Of a stretch of 64,000 nt of DNA, positions 9,422-17,068 are shown in pieces. Below the pieces are notes generated by a model. The model saw nothing but the letters and a program-made list of their open reading frames with translations. It ran no database searches and was not told where the DNA came from. This stretch comes from Trebonia sp963771985 (lineage in GTDB: Bacteria > Actinomycetota > Actinomycetes > Streptosporangiales > Streptosporangiaceae): the NCBI GenBank assembly GCA_963771985.1, contig CAVYVO010000036.1:1-64000 (forward strand), in the 5' to 3' direction. Every line of letters starts with the position of its first letter. Positions within the stretch are counted from its first letter, which is position 1. Made by a program: the position numbers and the translations under genes.

Positions 9422-10494
9422 GACACCCCTTCCCGGGGGGGTCTGGGGGGGTCGTCCCCCCGAGGCAACACCACCCCTTCCCGGGGGGGTCTGGGGGGGT
9501 CGTCCCCCCGGGGCAACACTGCCCTCTTGCTGTTATCAGGCGCGTTTCGGCGGGCGAGGCGATCGGGGTCGAGGTCGGCGACGAACAGGCGCTGGAGCAT
9601 GTGCCAGTCCGCCGGGTGCTCCCTGATGCCTTCCTCGAAGGCATCAGCGAGCTGCTGGGTCATCGCGGCGACCTTCTGCTTGCGGTCGCCGGTCTCCGGC
9701 ACGGGAATCTCGTCGTAGACGTGGGCGGCCCATTCGGTATCGCCGACGAACCAGCAGGACACGGGCATCAGCGCGGCTCCCGTCTGCACCGCCAGCGCGG
9801 CCGGGCCGGCCGGCAGCAGCGCCTTCTCACCGAAGAAGTCGACCTCGACGCCGGTGTCGGACAGGTCCCGGTCGGCGACGATGCACACCAGCTTTCCGGC
9901 GCGCAGCCGCTGCGCCATGACGCCGAACGGATGCGGGCCGCCGGTCGTGGGCAGCACTTCCATGCCCAGGCCGCGCCGGAACTCGAGGAAGCGCTCGTAA
10001 ACGGAATCGGGCTTGAGGCGTTCGGCCACGGTGGTCAACGAGCCCGCCCCGTAGAGGTTGACCCAGAGTCCGGCCTGCTCGAAGTCGCCCATGTGCGGCA
10101 GGGCGTAGATCACGCCCCGGCCCTTCTTCAGGTAGTCCAGCGCGAGGTCGACGTTCGCGTGGTTGACGTGCATCCCGTCGAGAATCCGCTGCTTCGGTAT
10201 TACCTGGAGCCGGAATGTCTCCAGGTAATAGCGGGCGTAGGACCGCATTACCTCGCGGGACAGGGTGCGCAATTCCTTGCCGTCTACGGCGTGTCCGTTG
10301 GGGGAGTCAGCCGCTTCCGTTCGGAGGACTCGGAAAAGGTTGCCCTCGAGAACCTGTACGCCGCGACCCTGCCGGCGCCAGGCGACCTCGGCCCCCGCCA
10401 TGAACAGCGCGCGTGCCCATGACTCGGGCAGGCGGCACACGAGCGTCCATCCCGCGCCGAACCCGACGCTGAGCAGGCGCTCCCGCAGCTTCAT
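9418..10494 (-). CDS. Phosphatidylinositol mannoside acyltransferase (PatA-like, LPLAT family)
   Basis: Membrane-associated acyltransferase of the lysophospholipid/lipid A acyltransferase fold. In mycobacteria this position encodes the enzyme that acylates the first mannose of PIM. The HxxxxD-like box lies in ALPHMGDFEQAGLW, and IVADRDLSDTGVEVDFFG follows. The start is the ATG at 10,494, six bases after the pgsA stop. Two oddities are clear. A short CTTCCGTTCGG repeat codes for RTEAADSPNG at about residue 57. The C-terminus ends with two 16-residue repeats (LPRGDDPPRPPREGV) encoded by two 48-bp GC-rich units. The stop overlaps the pimA start. Confidence 0.85.
   Translation of the reverse strand: MKLRERLLSVGFGAGWTLVCRLPESWARALFMAGAEVAWRRQGRGVQVLEGNLFRVLRTEAADSPNGHAVDGKELRTLSREVMRSYARYYLETFRLQVIPKQRILDGMHVNHANVDLALDYLKKGRGVIYALPHMGDFEQAGLWVNLYGAGSLTTVAERLKPDSVYERFLEFRRGLGMEVLPTTGGPHPFGVMAQRLRAGKLVCIVADRDLSDTGVEVDFFGEKALLPAGPAALAVQTGAALMPVSCWFVGDTEWAAHVYDEIPVPETGDRKQKVAAMTQQLADAFEEGIREHPADWHMLQRLFVADLDPDRLARRNAPDNSKRAVLPRGDDPPRPPREGVVLPRGDDPPRPPREGVS
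9425..9520. repeat. Tandem 48-bp GC-rich repeat (two units)
   Basis: Units 9,425-9,472 and 9,473-9,520 are nearly identical. Each contains a run that folds as GGGGGGTCGTCCCCCC. As 48 is a multiple of three, the two copies extend the acyltransferase gene in frame by 16 codons each. Confidence 0.9.
10302..10325. repeat. CTTCCGTTCGG repeat inside the acyltransferase gene
   Basis: GGGGAGTCAGCCGCTTCCG followed by TTCGGA. The same 24 bases recur at 32,262-32,286 between two catabolic genes. Here it is read in frame as part of the acyltransferase. Confidence 0.75.
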
Positions 10495-10499
10495 CGTCC

Positions 10500-11168
10500 T
10501 CAGCCTTCCTTGGTCTTCGCGTCGGTCTTCGCGTCCTGGTGGACGGCGTGCATGCGCTGGCCCAGCGTGAACAGGCTGCCCGCGGCGAGCGCCCACAGTC
10601 CGATGGGCAGGATGTACGGCACGCCGAGCCCGGAAAGGCCCGCCGAGGTCAGCGAGATCAGCAGCCGTTCCGGTCGCTCGATAAGGCCGACGTCGCACTT
10701 GAGGCCGAGGCTCTGGGCCCGGGCCTTGACGTACGAGACGCACATCCCGCAGGCGAGGCAGAACAGCGTCACGACGGCGAGCACGTGGTCGGCGGGGTTG
10801 CGGATGAACCAGATCGTCAGCCCGCCGAACACCGCGGCATCCCCCACGCGGTCCATCGTAGAGTCCAGGAACGCGCCCCACGGGCCGCTGTCGCCTTTGA
10901 CCCGCGCGAGCATGCCGTCCAGCATGTCGGTGAAGACGAAGACGGTGGCGCTGGCGGCGCCCGGGAACAGTTCCCCGATGGGGAAAAGCGCGAGCGCGCT
11001 GGCGGAGACCCCGACCGTCCCGGCCACGGTGATCATGTTCGGCGTCACGGGCGTGCGGGCGAGCGCCTGTATCACCGGGTTGAACAGGCGCGTGAATCCG
11101 GGGCGGAGGAAGTTCAGCATGGCCGTCAAGATCTTACTGGGCTGGAATGTCATAGCCGTTGCCGTCAC
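10500..11168 (-). CDS. pgsA: CDP-alcohol phosphatidyltransferase, PgsA (phosphatidylinositol phosphate synthase type)
   Basis: Integral membrane enzyme of 222 residues that joins inositol phosphate to CDP-diacylglycerol, the first step toward PIMs. The family signature is complete: DMLDGMLAR, eight residues, then G, D and D (GAFLDSTMD). Several hydrophobic membrane segments follow. The start is read as the GTG at 11,168 with GAGGTGG upstream; an internal ATG at 11,120 (MLNFLRP) resembles the start of relatives and is the alternative. It heads the PIM operon with the acyltransferase and pimA. In related genomes the HIT and thrS genes lie directly upstream, but here 5.3 kb separates them. Confidence 0.9.
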   Translation of the reverse strand: MTATAMTFQPSKILTAMLNFLRPGFTRLFNPVIQALARTPVTPNMITVAGTVGVSASALALFPIGELFPGAASATVFVFTDMLDGMLARVKGDSGPWGAFLDSTMDRVGDAAVFGGLTIWFIRNPADHVLAVVTLFCLACGMCVSYVKARAQSLGLKCDVGLIERPERLLISLTSAGLSGLGVPYILPIGLWALAAGSLFTLGQRMHAVHQDAKTDAKTKEG

Positions 11169-11273
11169 CTGCTCGCCACCTCGCGGATTCTCGCGAGGGG
11201 TCTTGTGGTAACGCGCTCGTCGGGTTCAGGCTGTCAACTACGGCAGCTCATCGAGCGCAAGGAGGCGACGGGA

Positions 11274-13442
11274 GTGACGGACACAACGGGTTCGGCCAGC
11301 TCCGCTGGCGGCAGGGCACCATCGGCCGGGCAGCCAGGAAGCATTCGCAATGTCGTGCTGGTCGGCCATTCTGGAAGCGGGAAGACAACTCTGGTCGAGG
11401 CCCTGCTCGGGTACACCGGGACGGTCCAGCGGACAGGCCGGATCGAAGAGGGGTCGACGGTCAGCGACTTCGACGAGGTTGAGATCCGCCAGCAGCGGTC
11501 GGTCAACCTGACGTTGGCGCCCTTCACGTATGAGGGGATCACCGTCAACCTGCTCGACACCCCCGGTTACGCGGACTTCACCGGCGACCTGCGGGCGGGG
11601 CTGCGCGCCGCCGACTCCGCGCTGTTCGTCGTCTCGGCGAACGACGGCGTGGACGGGGTCACCCAGATGCTCTGGGAGGAGTGCGCGGCCGTCAGCATGC
11701 CGCGCGCCGTCGTCATCACCAAGATCGACCACCAGCGGGCGGACTTCGAGGCGGCTCTTGACGCGTGCCGCGCGGCGTTCGGGGACGCGGTCGCGCCGCT
11801 GTACCTGCCGGTGGGGGGCGGTCCTGACGGTGCCGGGCTGACCGGGCTGATCGGGCTGCTGTCGCAGCAGCTGTACGACTACTCGTCCGGCTCCCGGGTC
11901 GCGAGCGAGCCTGGTGATGACGACGCCGCGCGGATGGGCCCCCTGCGGGACGAGCTGATCGAGGGGATCATCACCGAGAGCGAAGACGAGACCCTCATGG
12001 ACCGGTATCTCAGCGGCGAGGCGATCGACGCGGCGGTGCTGATTTCCGACCTCGAAAAGGCGGTGGCCCGCGGCAGCTTCTACCCGGTGCTCGCGACCGC
12101 GGCCGGCCAGGGGATCGGCGTGGCCGAGCTGCTCGAGGTCATCACCCAGGCGTTCCCGTCACCGCTCGAGCACCCGCTGCCGCCGGTGACGACACCGGAC
12201 GGGAAGCCGGTGTCGGGCCTGTCCTGCGATCCGGACGGCCCGCTGCTCGCGGAGGTCGTGAAGACCACCTCCGACCCCTACGTCGGCCGGATCAGCCTGG
12301 TCCGCGTCTTCTCCGGCACGCTGCGGCCTGATCTCACGGTGCACGTCTCCGGCCACGGGCGCGCTTCCCGCGGGCACCCGGATCACGACGACGACGAGCG
12401 CATCGGCGCGCTGACCTCGCCGCTCGGCAAGCAGCAGCGGCCGCTGTCGTCTTGCTCGGCCGGGAGCATCTGCGCCGTCGCCAAGCTCGGCACCGCGGAG
12501 ACCGGGGACACGCTGTCCTCCAAGGAACAGCCGCTGCTGATGGAGCCGTGGACGATGCCGGAACCGCTGCTGCCGGTCGCGATCGTCGCCAAGTCCAAGG
12601 CCGACGAGGACAAGCTGTCGGCCGGGCTGGCCCGGCTGGTCGCCGAGGATCCCACGATGCGCCTGGAGATGAACGCCGAGACCAGGCAGCTCGTGCTCTG
12701 GTGCATGGGCGAGGCGCACTCCGACGTGCTGCTCGACCGGCTGTCGTCGCGGTACGGGGTGGCGGTGAACACCGTCGCCCTGCGGGTGCCGCTGCGCGAG
12801 ACGGTGTCGTGCTCGGCTCGCGGCCTGGGGCGCAACGTGAAGCAGACCGGCGGGCACGGCGAGTACGGGATCTGCCAGATCGAGGTGGAGCCGCTGCCGG
12901 ATGCCGCCGGGTTCGAGTTCGTCGACAAGATCGTCGGCGGCGTGGTGCCGCGGCAGTTCATCCCGTCGGTGGAGAAGGGCGTCAGGGCCCAGCTCGAGCA
13001 GGGCGTGCTGGCCGGCTACCCGATGACCGGGGTCCGGGTGACGCTGTTCGACGGGAAGGCCCACTCGGTGGACTCCTCCGACATGGCGTTCCAGAAGGCG
13101 GGCCGGGCCGCGCTTCGTGATGCGGCCGAGAAGGCGTCGCCGATGCTGCTCGAGCCCGTCGACGAGGTGTCGATCCTGGTGCCGGACGACTACGTCGGGC
13201 CGGTCATGTCCGACCTGTCGGGCCGGCGCGGGCGGGTGCTCGGCACCGAGCCGGTGGGCGTCGGCCGGACGCTGGTCCGCGCCGAGGTGCCCGAGCTGGA
13301 GATCACGCGGTACTCGATCGACCTTCGTTCGGTCTCGCACGGGACAGGATCCTTTACCCGGGGGTACCTGCGCCACGAGCCGCTCCCGTCGCACCTGGCC
13401 GCCAAGGTGGCGGCCGATTCACGGCCGGAGTTAGGGCTTTAG
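11274..13442 (+). CDS. Elongation factor G-like GTPase (EF-G2/FusA-like)
   Basis: 722-residue translational GTPase. Visible are the P-loop GHSGSGKT, the switch II DTPGYADF, the base-recognition motif ITKID, then EF-G domains II-V, including GGHGEYGICQIEVEP of domain IV and the C-terminal EVPELEITRYSIDLRSVSHG. In canonical EF-G the switch II reads DTPGHVDF; here the catalytic His is Tyr, as in the EF-G-like group, so ordinary translocation is not assured. The start is the GTG at 11,274 with AAGGAGG nine bases upstream; the frame extends upstream but only as an antisense shadow of pgsA. It is divergent from pgsA. Confidence 0.88.
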   Translation: MTDTTGSASSAGGRAPSAGQPGSIRNVVLVGHSGSGKTTLVEALLGYTGTVQRTGRIEEGSTVSDFDEVEIRQQRSVNLTLAPFTYEGITVNLLDTPGYADFTGDLRAGLRAADSALFVVSANDGVDGVTQMLWEECAAVSMPRAVVITKIDHQRADFEAALDACRAAFGDAVAPLYLPVGGGPDGAGLTGLIGLLSQQLYDYSSGSRVASEPGDDDAARMGPLRDELIEGIITESEDETLMDRYLSGEAIDAAVLISDLEKAVARGSFYPVLATAAGQGIGVAELLEVITQAFPSPLEHPLPPVTTPDGKPVSGLSCDPDGPLLAEVVKTTSDPYVGRISLVRVFSGTLRPDLTVHVSGHGRASRGHPDHDDDERIGALTSPLGKQQRPLSSCSAGSICAVAKLGTAETGDTLSSKEQPLLMEPWTMPEPLLPVAIVAKSKADEDKLSAGLARLVAEDPTMRLEMNAETRQLVLWCMGEAHSDVLLDRLSSRYGVAVNTVALRVPLRETVSCSARGLGRNVKQTGGHGEYGICQIEVEPLPDAAGFEFVDKIVGGVVPRQFIPSVEKGVRAQLEQGVLAGYPMTGVRVTLFDGKAHSVDSSDMAFQKAGRAALRDAAEKASPMLLEPVDEVSILVPDDYVGPVMSDLSGRRGRVLGTEPVGVGRTLVRAEVPELEITRYSIDLRSVSHGTGSFTRGYLRHEPLPSHLAAKVAADSRPELGL

Positions 13443-13509
13443 GTGCTTCGTTGTGTCTAGTTGTGTCTAGTTGTGTCGTCCGGGGTGATATCCGCCCCGG
13501 ACGACACGG

Positions 13510-14604
13510 CTAGCCGGAGTCAAAAGCTTCGCGCGCCCGGGCCGCGAACGCGTCGGCCCGCTGGCGGATCTCGGCGAACTCCCGGGCGACGTCGGCGGCG
13601 CTCTTGCGGCCGGTGCAGAACTTCCACACCTCGAGCACCGACGGGCGGACGCGCATCACCCGGGCGAGCCTGTCCAGTTCCTCCGGCTCCGGCCGGATGT
13701 AGCGGGTGTATCCCCTGACCACCGACTGGACGCGCGTCATGTCCCGCGCGCCCGCCGAGAACAGCAGGAAGGCGAGCGGCCACAGCCGCGGTCCGGTCCC
13801 GGCACCGGTCCAGTCGACCATCACCAGCTGGCCCTCGGGGGAGGCGACGGCGTTCGCCAGTACGAAGTCGGGATGGACTAGGGCTTCGGGAAGGCCGTGA
13901 CCGCCATCGAAGTCCGCGACTTCCGCGCGCAGTGCTTCGTAGGCAGGCCGGTCATCTGGGGTGACCTGGCCTTCGGCGGCGGCGAGCAGCGCGGCGGCCG
14001 CCGCGATCTCCGCGTCCGGGGATCCGTCGGTCAGGTGGTGCCAGGCTCCGCCTTTCCGGGTGACTTTCTCCGACGCGCCCGGGAGCGTCTGCAGCCGGGC
14101 GAGCATCGCGCCGAGCCGCACGAACCCGCCGAGGCGTCGGATTGTCTCCACGCGGCTGCTCCTCGGGACGGCCTCGACGTAGCCGGTCACCAGCACGTCC
14201 TGGCCGTCGAGCACCGACACGGGCTGTCTTGCGGGCTGTTTTCCGGGCTGTCTTGTGGCCTGCTTTGTGGCCTGTTTTGTGGCCTGTTTTCCGGGCTGTC
14301 TTGCGGCCTGTTTTCCGGCCTGTTTTGTGGCCTGTTTTGTGGCGGGGCGTTCGGCCGGGAAGCCGACGCCGGCCAGGAAGTCCAGGATCGCGGCGTCGCC
14401 GGCCGCGGCCCCGGCCTGCCTGCTGGCGGGAAACGTGCGCGCCACCCAGGCGGGTCCGTCCCCGCGGTCGACCCGGAACACGCCCAGGTCCAGCTCTGTC
14501 GTACTGGCGACCTCGATACCGTAGGCGGCTTCCAGGTGGGCCGGCAGGCGGTCCGTCCCGGACCGGGTCAGCATCGACTTCGCGTAGTCGTCAAGTCCTG
14601 CCAT
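13510..14604 (-). CDS. Aminoglycoside-phosphotransferase-fold protein with a tandem-repeat insert
   Basis: 364-residue kinase-fold phosphotransferase (APH/choline kinase group); substrate unknown. The catalytic loop is LVHPDFVLANAV (HxD...N) and the metal-binding site is VDWTGAG. Between the N-lobe start and DVLVTGYVEAVP sits a Lys/Gln-rich run of about ten tetrapeptides (KQAT, RQPG, KQAA), encoded by a 12-bp minisatellite. The start is the ATG at 14,604. It converges with the EF-G-like gene, 67 bp away. The insert lies where the strand linking the N-lobe should be, so it probably forms a flexible loop. Confidence 0.7.
   Translation of the reverse strand: MAGLDDYAKSMLTRSGTDRLPAHLEAAYGIEVASTTELDLGVFRVDRGDGPAWVARTFPASRQAGAAAGDAAILDFLAGVGFPAERPATKQATKQAGKQAARQPGKQATKQATKQATRQPGKQPARQPVSVLDGQDVLVTGYVEAVPRSSRVETIRRLGGFVRLGAMLARLQTLPGASEKVTRKGGAWHHLTDGSPDAEIAAAAALLAAAEGQVTPDDRPAYEALRAEVADFDGGHGLPEALVHPDFVLANAVASPEGQLVMVDWTGAGTGPRLWPLAFLLFSAGARDMTRVQSVVRGYTRYIRPEPEELDRLARVMRVRPSVLEVWKFCTGRKSAADVAREFAEIRQRADAFAARAREAFDSG
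14221..14342. repeat. 12-bp minisatellite inside the phosphotransferase gene
   Basis: About ten tandem copies of a unit close to GGCCTGTTTTGT, with variants GGGCTGTCTTGC and GGGCTGTTTTCC. The unit is a multiple of three, so copy changes would keep the frame. Confidence 0.9.
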
Positions 14605-14788
14605 GCCCCGCCTTCCCCGTCCGCTGAGCCGATCCTAGGGCCCCTCGCCGACCGCCGGCGGCTATCCGTTGCTGAATCGGCACCGGCGGCGGTATCGGCG
14701 AATACCGACATAAGTTGCATTTCGGGTGGCCAATGGGTCGGAGATAACCGTCCGTGAGCATTGCTGGAGCCCTTCCGGCTAGGTCGCC

Positions 14789-14859
14789 CATGATCACGAA
14801 GCATTTTCGGTTCTATGGAATGAATAATTTACGGTAGGAAAAATGTTTTCGTGATCATG
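14789..14859. repeat. 71-bp inverted-arm element, copy A
   Basis: Bounded by a perfect 12-bp inverted repeat, CATGATCACGAA and TTCGTGATCATG, with a 47-bp AT-rich centre. Two other elements of exactly the same length lie at 50,114 and 53,338. It stands in the ~600-bp gap between the phosphotransferase and the lipoprotein gene, where I see no gene. Confidence 0.85.
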
Positions 14860-15002
14860 GCTCTGGGTGCGGAATCGGCGACTACGGAAGGTAATCATCG
14901 GGTCGGAGTAGTGGCGGGGTGGCGCAGGTGGGGTCCCGGGGTGGTCCCCGGGTGGTGGCGGGGTGGTGGCGGCGGGTGGTGGAGGTGGGGCTCCGCGGTG
15001 GT

Positions 15003-15130
15003 GGTGGCCGAGTGGGAGTGGTGGCCGGGGTGGCGGTGGCCGAGTGGGAGTGGTGGCCGGGGTGGCGGTGGCCGAGTGGGAGTGGTGGCCGGGGTGGCGG
15101 TGGCCGAGTGGGAGTGGTGGCCGGGGTGGT
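15003..15130. repeat. 32-bp tandem repeat, four units
   Basis: Four near-perfect head-to-tail copies, starting at 15,003, 15,035, 15,067 and 15,099. Each unit begins GGTGGCCGAGTGGGAGTGG. The strand is very G-rich. It lies 78 bp upstream of the lipoprotein start. There are no spacers, so it is not a CRISPR array. Confidence 0.9.
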
Positions 15131-15207
15131 GGCGAAAGTCCGGTAACCGCAGGGGGGGTGATGGCGTCTTCAGGGGCATAAGGAATGGCCTTGTGAGAGG
15201 AGATCTC

Positions 15208-16434
15208 ATGAAGACGTCACGTATCACTGTGCTAACCGGGGCGGTGTTGCTGACGGCGCTGACGCTGGCGGGGTGCGGGACGGCGAGCTCGGGCGGAAGC
15301 AGCGGGACCACCGCGTCCTCGGCTCCCGCCTCGAGCGCCGCCGCGGGCACGCCGGCCTCCAGCGGTCCAGCCGGGAGCACGGCGCCGGCGTCGGGGGCGG
15401 GGGCGACGCTCCCGGCCGGCGGCCCGGTGCCGGCCGGGTTCGCCGCGACCTCGGTCACGTTTGTCTCCGCGGAGGAGGCGTTCGTGCTGGGCACGGCGCC
15501 GTGCGCGCACGCGCCCTGCACGTCGATCGTGCGGACGCTTGACCGGGGCGCCGACTGGCGGGGGCTGCCCGCACCCGTCGTGCCGCTCGGGCAGCCCGAG
15601 AACGGCACGAGCCCGGCGGTGTGGGGGATCCGGTTCGCCGACCCGGACCACGGGTTCGTGTTCGGCAACGGGCTGTGGGAGACGACCGACGGCGGTGAGC
15701 ACTGGGCGGCGGCCGCCGGCCCGGCCGGCTCGATCCGCTCGCTCGAGGTGATCGACGGTCAGGTGCTGGCGCTCACGAACGCCTGCAGCGCGCAGTCCGG
15801 CTGCGCGCAGACCGGCACGCTCATGCGCCGTGCACTGGCCGGCGGCGCGTGGCAGGCGGTCACCCAGGTGCGCGATCCCGGCACGATCGCGACGCAGGCC
15901 CGGGTAGCCGCGGTGCTCTCCGGCAGCGACGTCATCGTCACGGCCAACGGCGGGCTCAGCTACGCCACGCACGCCACGCCGTGCGCTTCGCCGGGAGTGG
16001 CGTGGCCGTCGTCGGTCGCGGTGAGCGGCCCGGACGGGCTCGCGCTGCTGTGCGCCGGGTCGGCCGCCATGGGGAGCGTGGCGAAGACGGTCTATGTGAG
16101 CGGCGACCTCGGCGCGCACTGGACCAAGGCAGGTTCCCCCGCGAACGGCGGCGACCCGGTCGACTTCGCCGCGGCCACGCCGACGCAGTTCGTGATCGGC
16201 GCGGCCAGCGGCGCTAGCTGGCTCTACTACTCCGGTGACAGCGGGACCCAGTGGGGGACGGGCTACATGGCGGGCGACGGCGGCATGGGCTGGAACGACC
16301 TGGGCTTCACCACTACGAGCGACGGAGTGGTCGTCCACGGGCCGGCGCTCAGCGACGGCAACCGGGAGGGCCGTCCCGGCCAGCTGCTGCTGACCAGCGA
16401 CGGTGGCACTACCTGGCAGCTCGTGCGGTTCTAG
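15208..16434 (+). CDS. Secreted lipoprotein with BNR/Asp-box beta-propeller repeats
   Basis: 408-residue exported lipoprotein. A short signal peptide ends in the lipobox LAGC, with Cys22 as the expected lipidated residue. A long Ser/Ala/Gly/Pro linker follows, then a propeller-like domain with Asp-box-type motifs such as ETTDGGEHW, YVSGDLGAHW, YYSGDSGTQW and LTSDGGTTW. Such folds occur in sialidases and in VPS10- or YCF48-like proteins, but no catalytic signature is visible. Function unknown, perhaps binding at the cell surface. The start is the ATG at 15,208 with GAGAGGAG upstream. It is monocistronic and converges with the HIT gene. Confidence 0.8.
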   Translation: MKTSRITVLTGAVLLTALTLAGCGTASSGGSSGTTASSAPASSAAAGTPASSGPAGSTAPASGAGATLPAGGPVPAGFAATSVTFVSAEEAFVLGTAPCAHAPCTSIVRTLDRGADWRGLPAPVVPLGQPENGTSPAVWGIRFADPDHGFVFGNGLWETTDGGEHWAAAAGPAGSIRSLEVIDGQVLALTNACSAQSGCAQTGTLMRRALAGGAWQAVTQVRDPGTIATQARVAAVLSGSDVIVTANGGLSYATHATPCASPGVAWPSSVAVSGPDGLALLCAGSAAMGSVAKTVYVSGDLGAHWTKAGSPANGGDPVDFAAATPTQFVIGAASGASWLYYSGDSGTQWGTGYMAGDGGMGWNDLGFTTTSDGVVVHGPALSDGNREGRPGQLLLTSDGGTTWQLVRF

Positions 16435-16474
16435 GCGCCGCTTCCAGGCGCGGCGCGCGGACGCCTGGGCAGCC

Positions 16475-17068
16475 TTAGCCGGCTGGCCAGGCGTCGGCGA
16501 GCACCTTGCGGGTGTCGGCGAGCAGCTGCGGCAGCACACGGGTCCGGCCGACGACCGGCATGAAGTTGGTGTCACCGCCCCAGCGAGGCACCACGTGCTG
16601 GTGCAGGTGCGCGGCGATCCCGGCGCCCGCGACCGAGCCGAGGTTCATCCCGATGTTGAAGCCGTGCGGTCCGGACGCCGTTCGCAGCGCCCGGATCGCG
16701 CGCACCGTGTAGTCCGCGAACTCGGCGGTCTCGTCGCGGGTGAGCTCGGTGTAGTCGGCCAGATGCCGGTACGGGCAGATCAGGACGTGGCCGCTGTTGT
16801 ACGGGTACAGGTTGAGGATGGCGTACACCAGCTCGCCGCGGGCGACGATCAGGCTCTCCTCGTCCGACAGCGTGGGCGCGACGCAGAACGGGCAGCCCTC
16901 GTCCGCGCCGGGGCCGGTGGGCTTGCCGGCGCCCTGGATGTACGCGAGCCGGTGCGGGGTCCACAGCCGTCCGAACGCGTCCGGCACGCCGGGGCCGGGC
17001 GGCACCGGCTCCTGAGGCGGCACGTTCTCCTCAGCAGGCGCTTCCGGCGGCCCGGGCGGCACGGTCAC
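16475..17068 (-). CDS. HIT-family nucleotide hydrolase/phosphorylase
   Basis: 197-residue HIT protein. The active-site triad HLHQHVVPRW matches the family's HxHxHxx motif, and a zinc-type GCPFC lies earlier, as in actinobacterial diadenosine tetraphosphate phosphorylases (Rv2613c type). The first 30 residues are Pro/Glu-rich and probably disordered. Its start overlaps the thrS stop (ATGA), so the two are translationally coupled. This pairing and the next genes pgsA and pimA form a conserved actinobacterial neighbourhood, here separated by an insertion of three genes. Confidence 0.88.
   Translation of the reverse strand: MTVPPGPPEAPAEENVPPQEPVPPGPGVPDAFGRLWTPHRLAYIQGAGKPTGPGADEGCPFCVAPTLSDEESLIVARGELVYAILNLYPYNSGHVLICPYRHLADYTELTRDETAEFADYTVRAIRALRTASGPHGFNIGMNLGSVAGAGIAAHLHQHVVPRWGGDTNFMPVVGRTRVLPQLLADTRKVLADAWPAG

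Noticed and set aside
8153..9718. 521-codon plus-strand frame over pimA and the GC-rich repeats
   Set aside because: Antisense to PimA and the acyltransferase; its Gly/Ser-Pro-Arg stretches are just the repeats.
15003..15130. CRISPR array
   Set aside because: Units are directly joined with no spacers, and there are no cas genes nearby.
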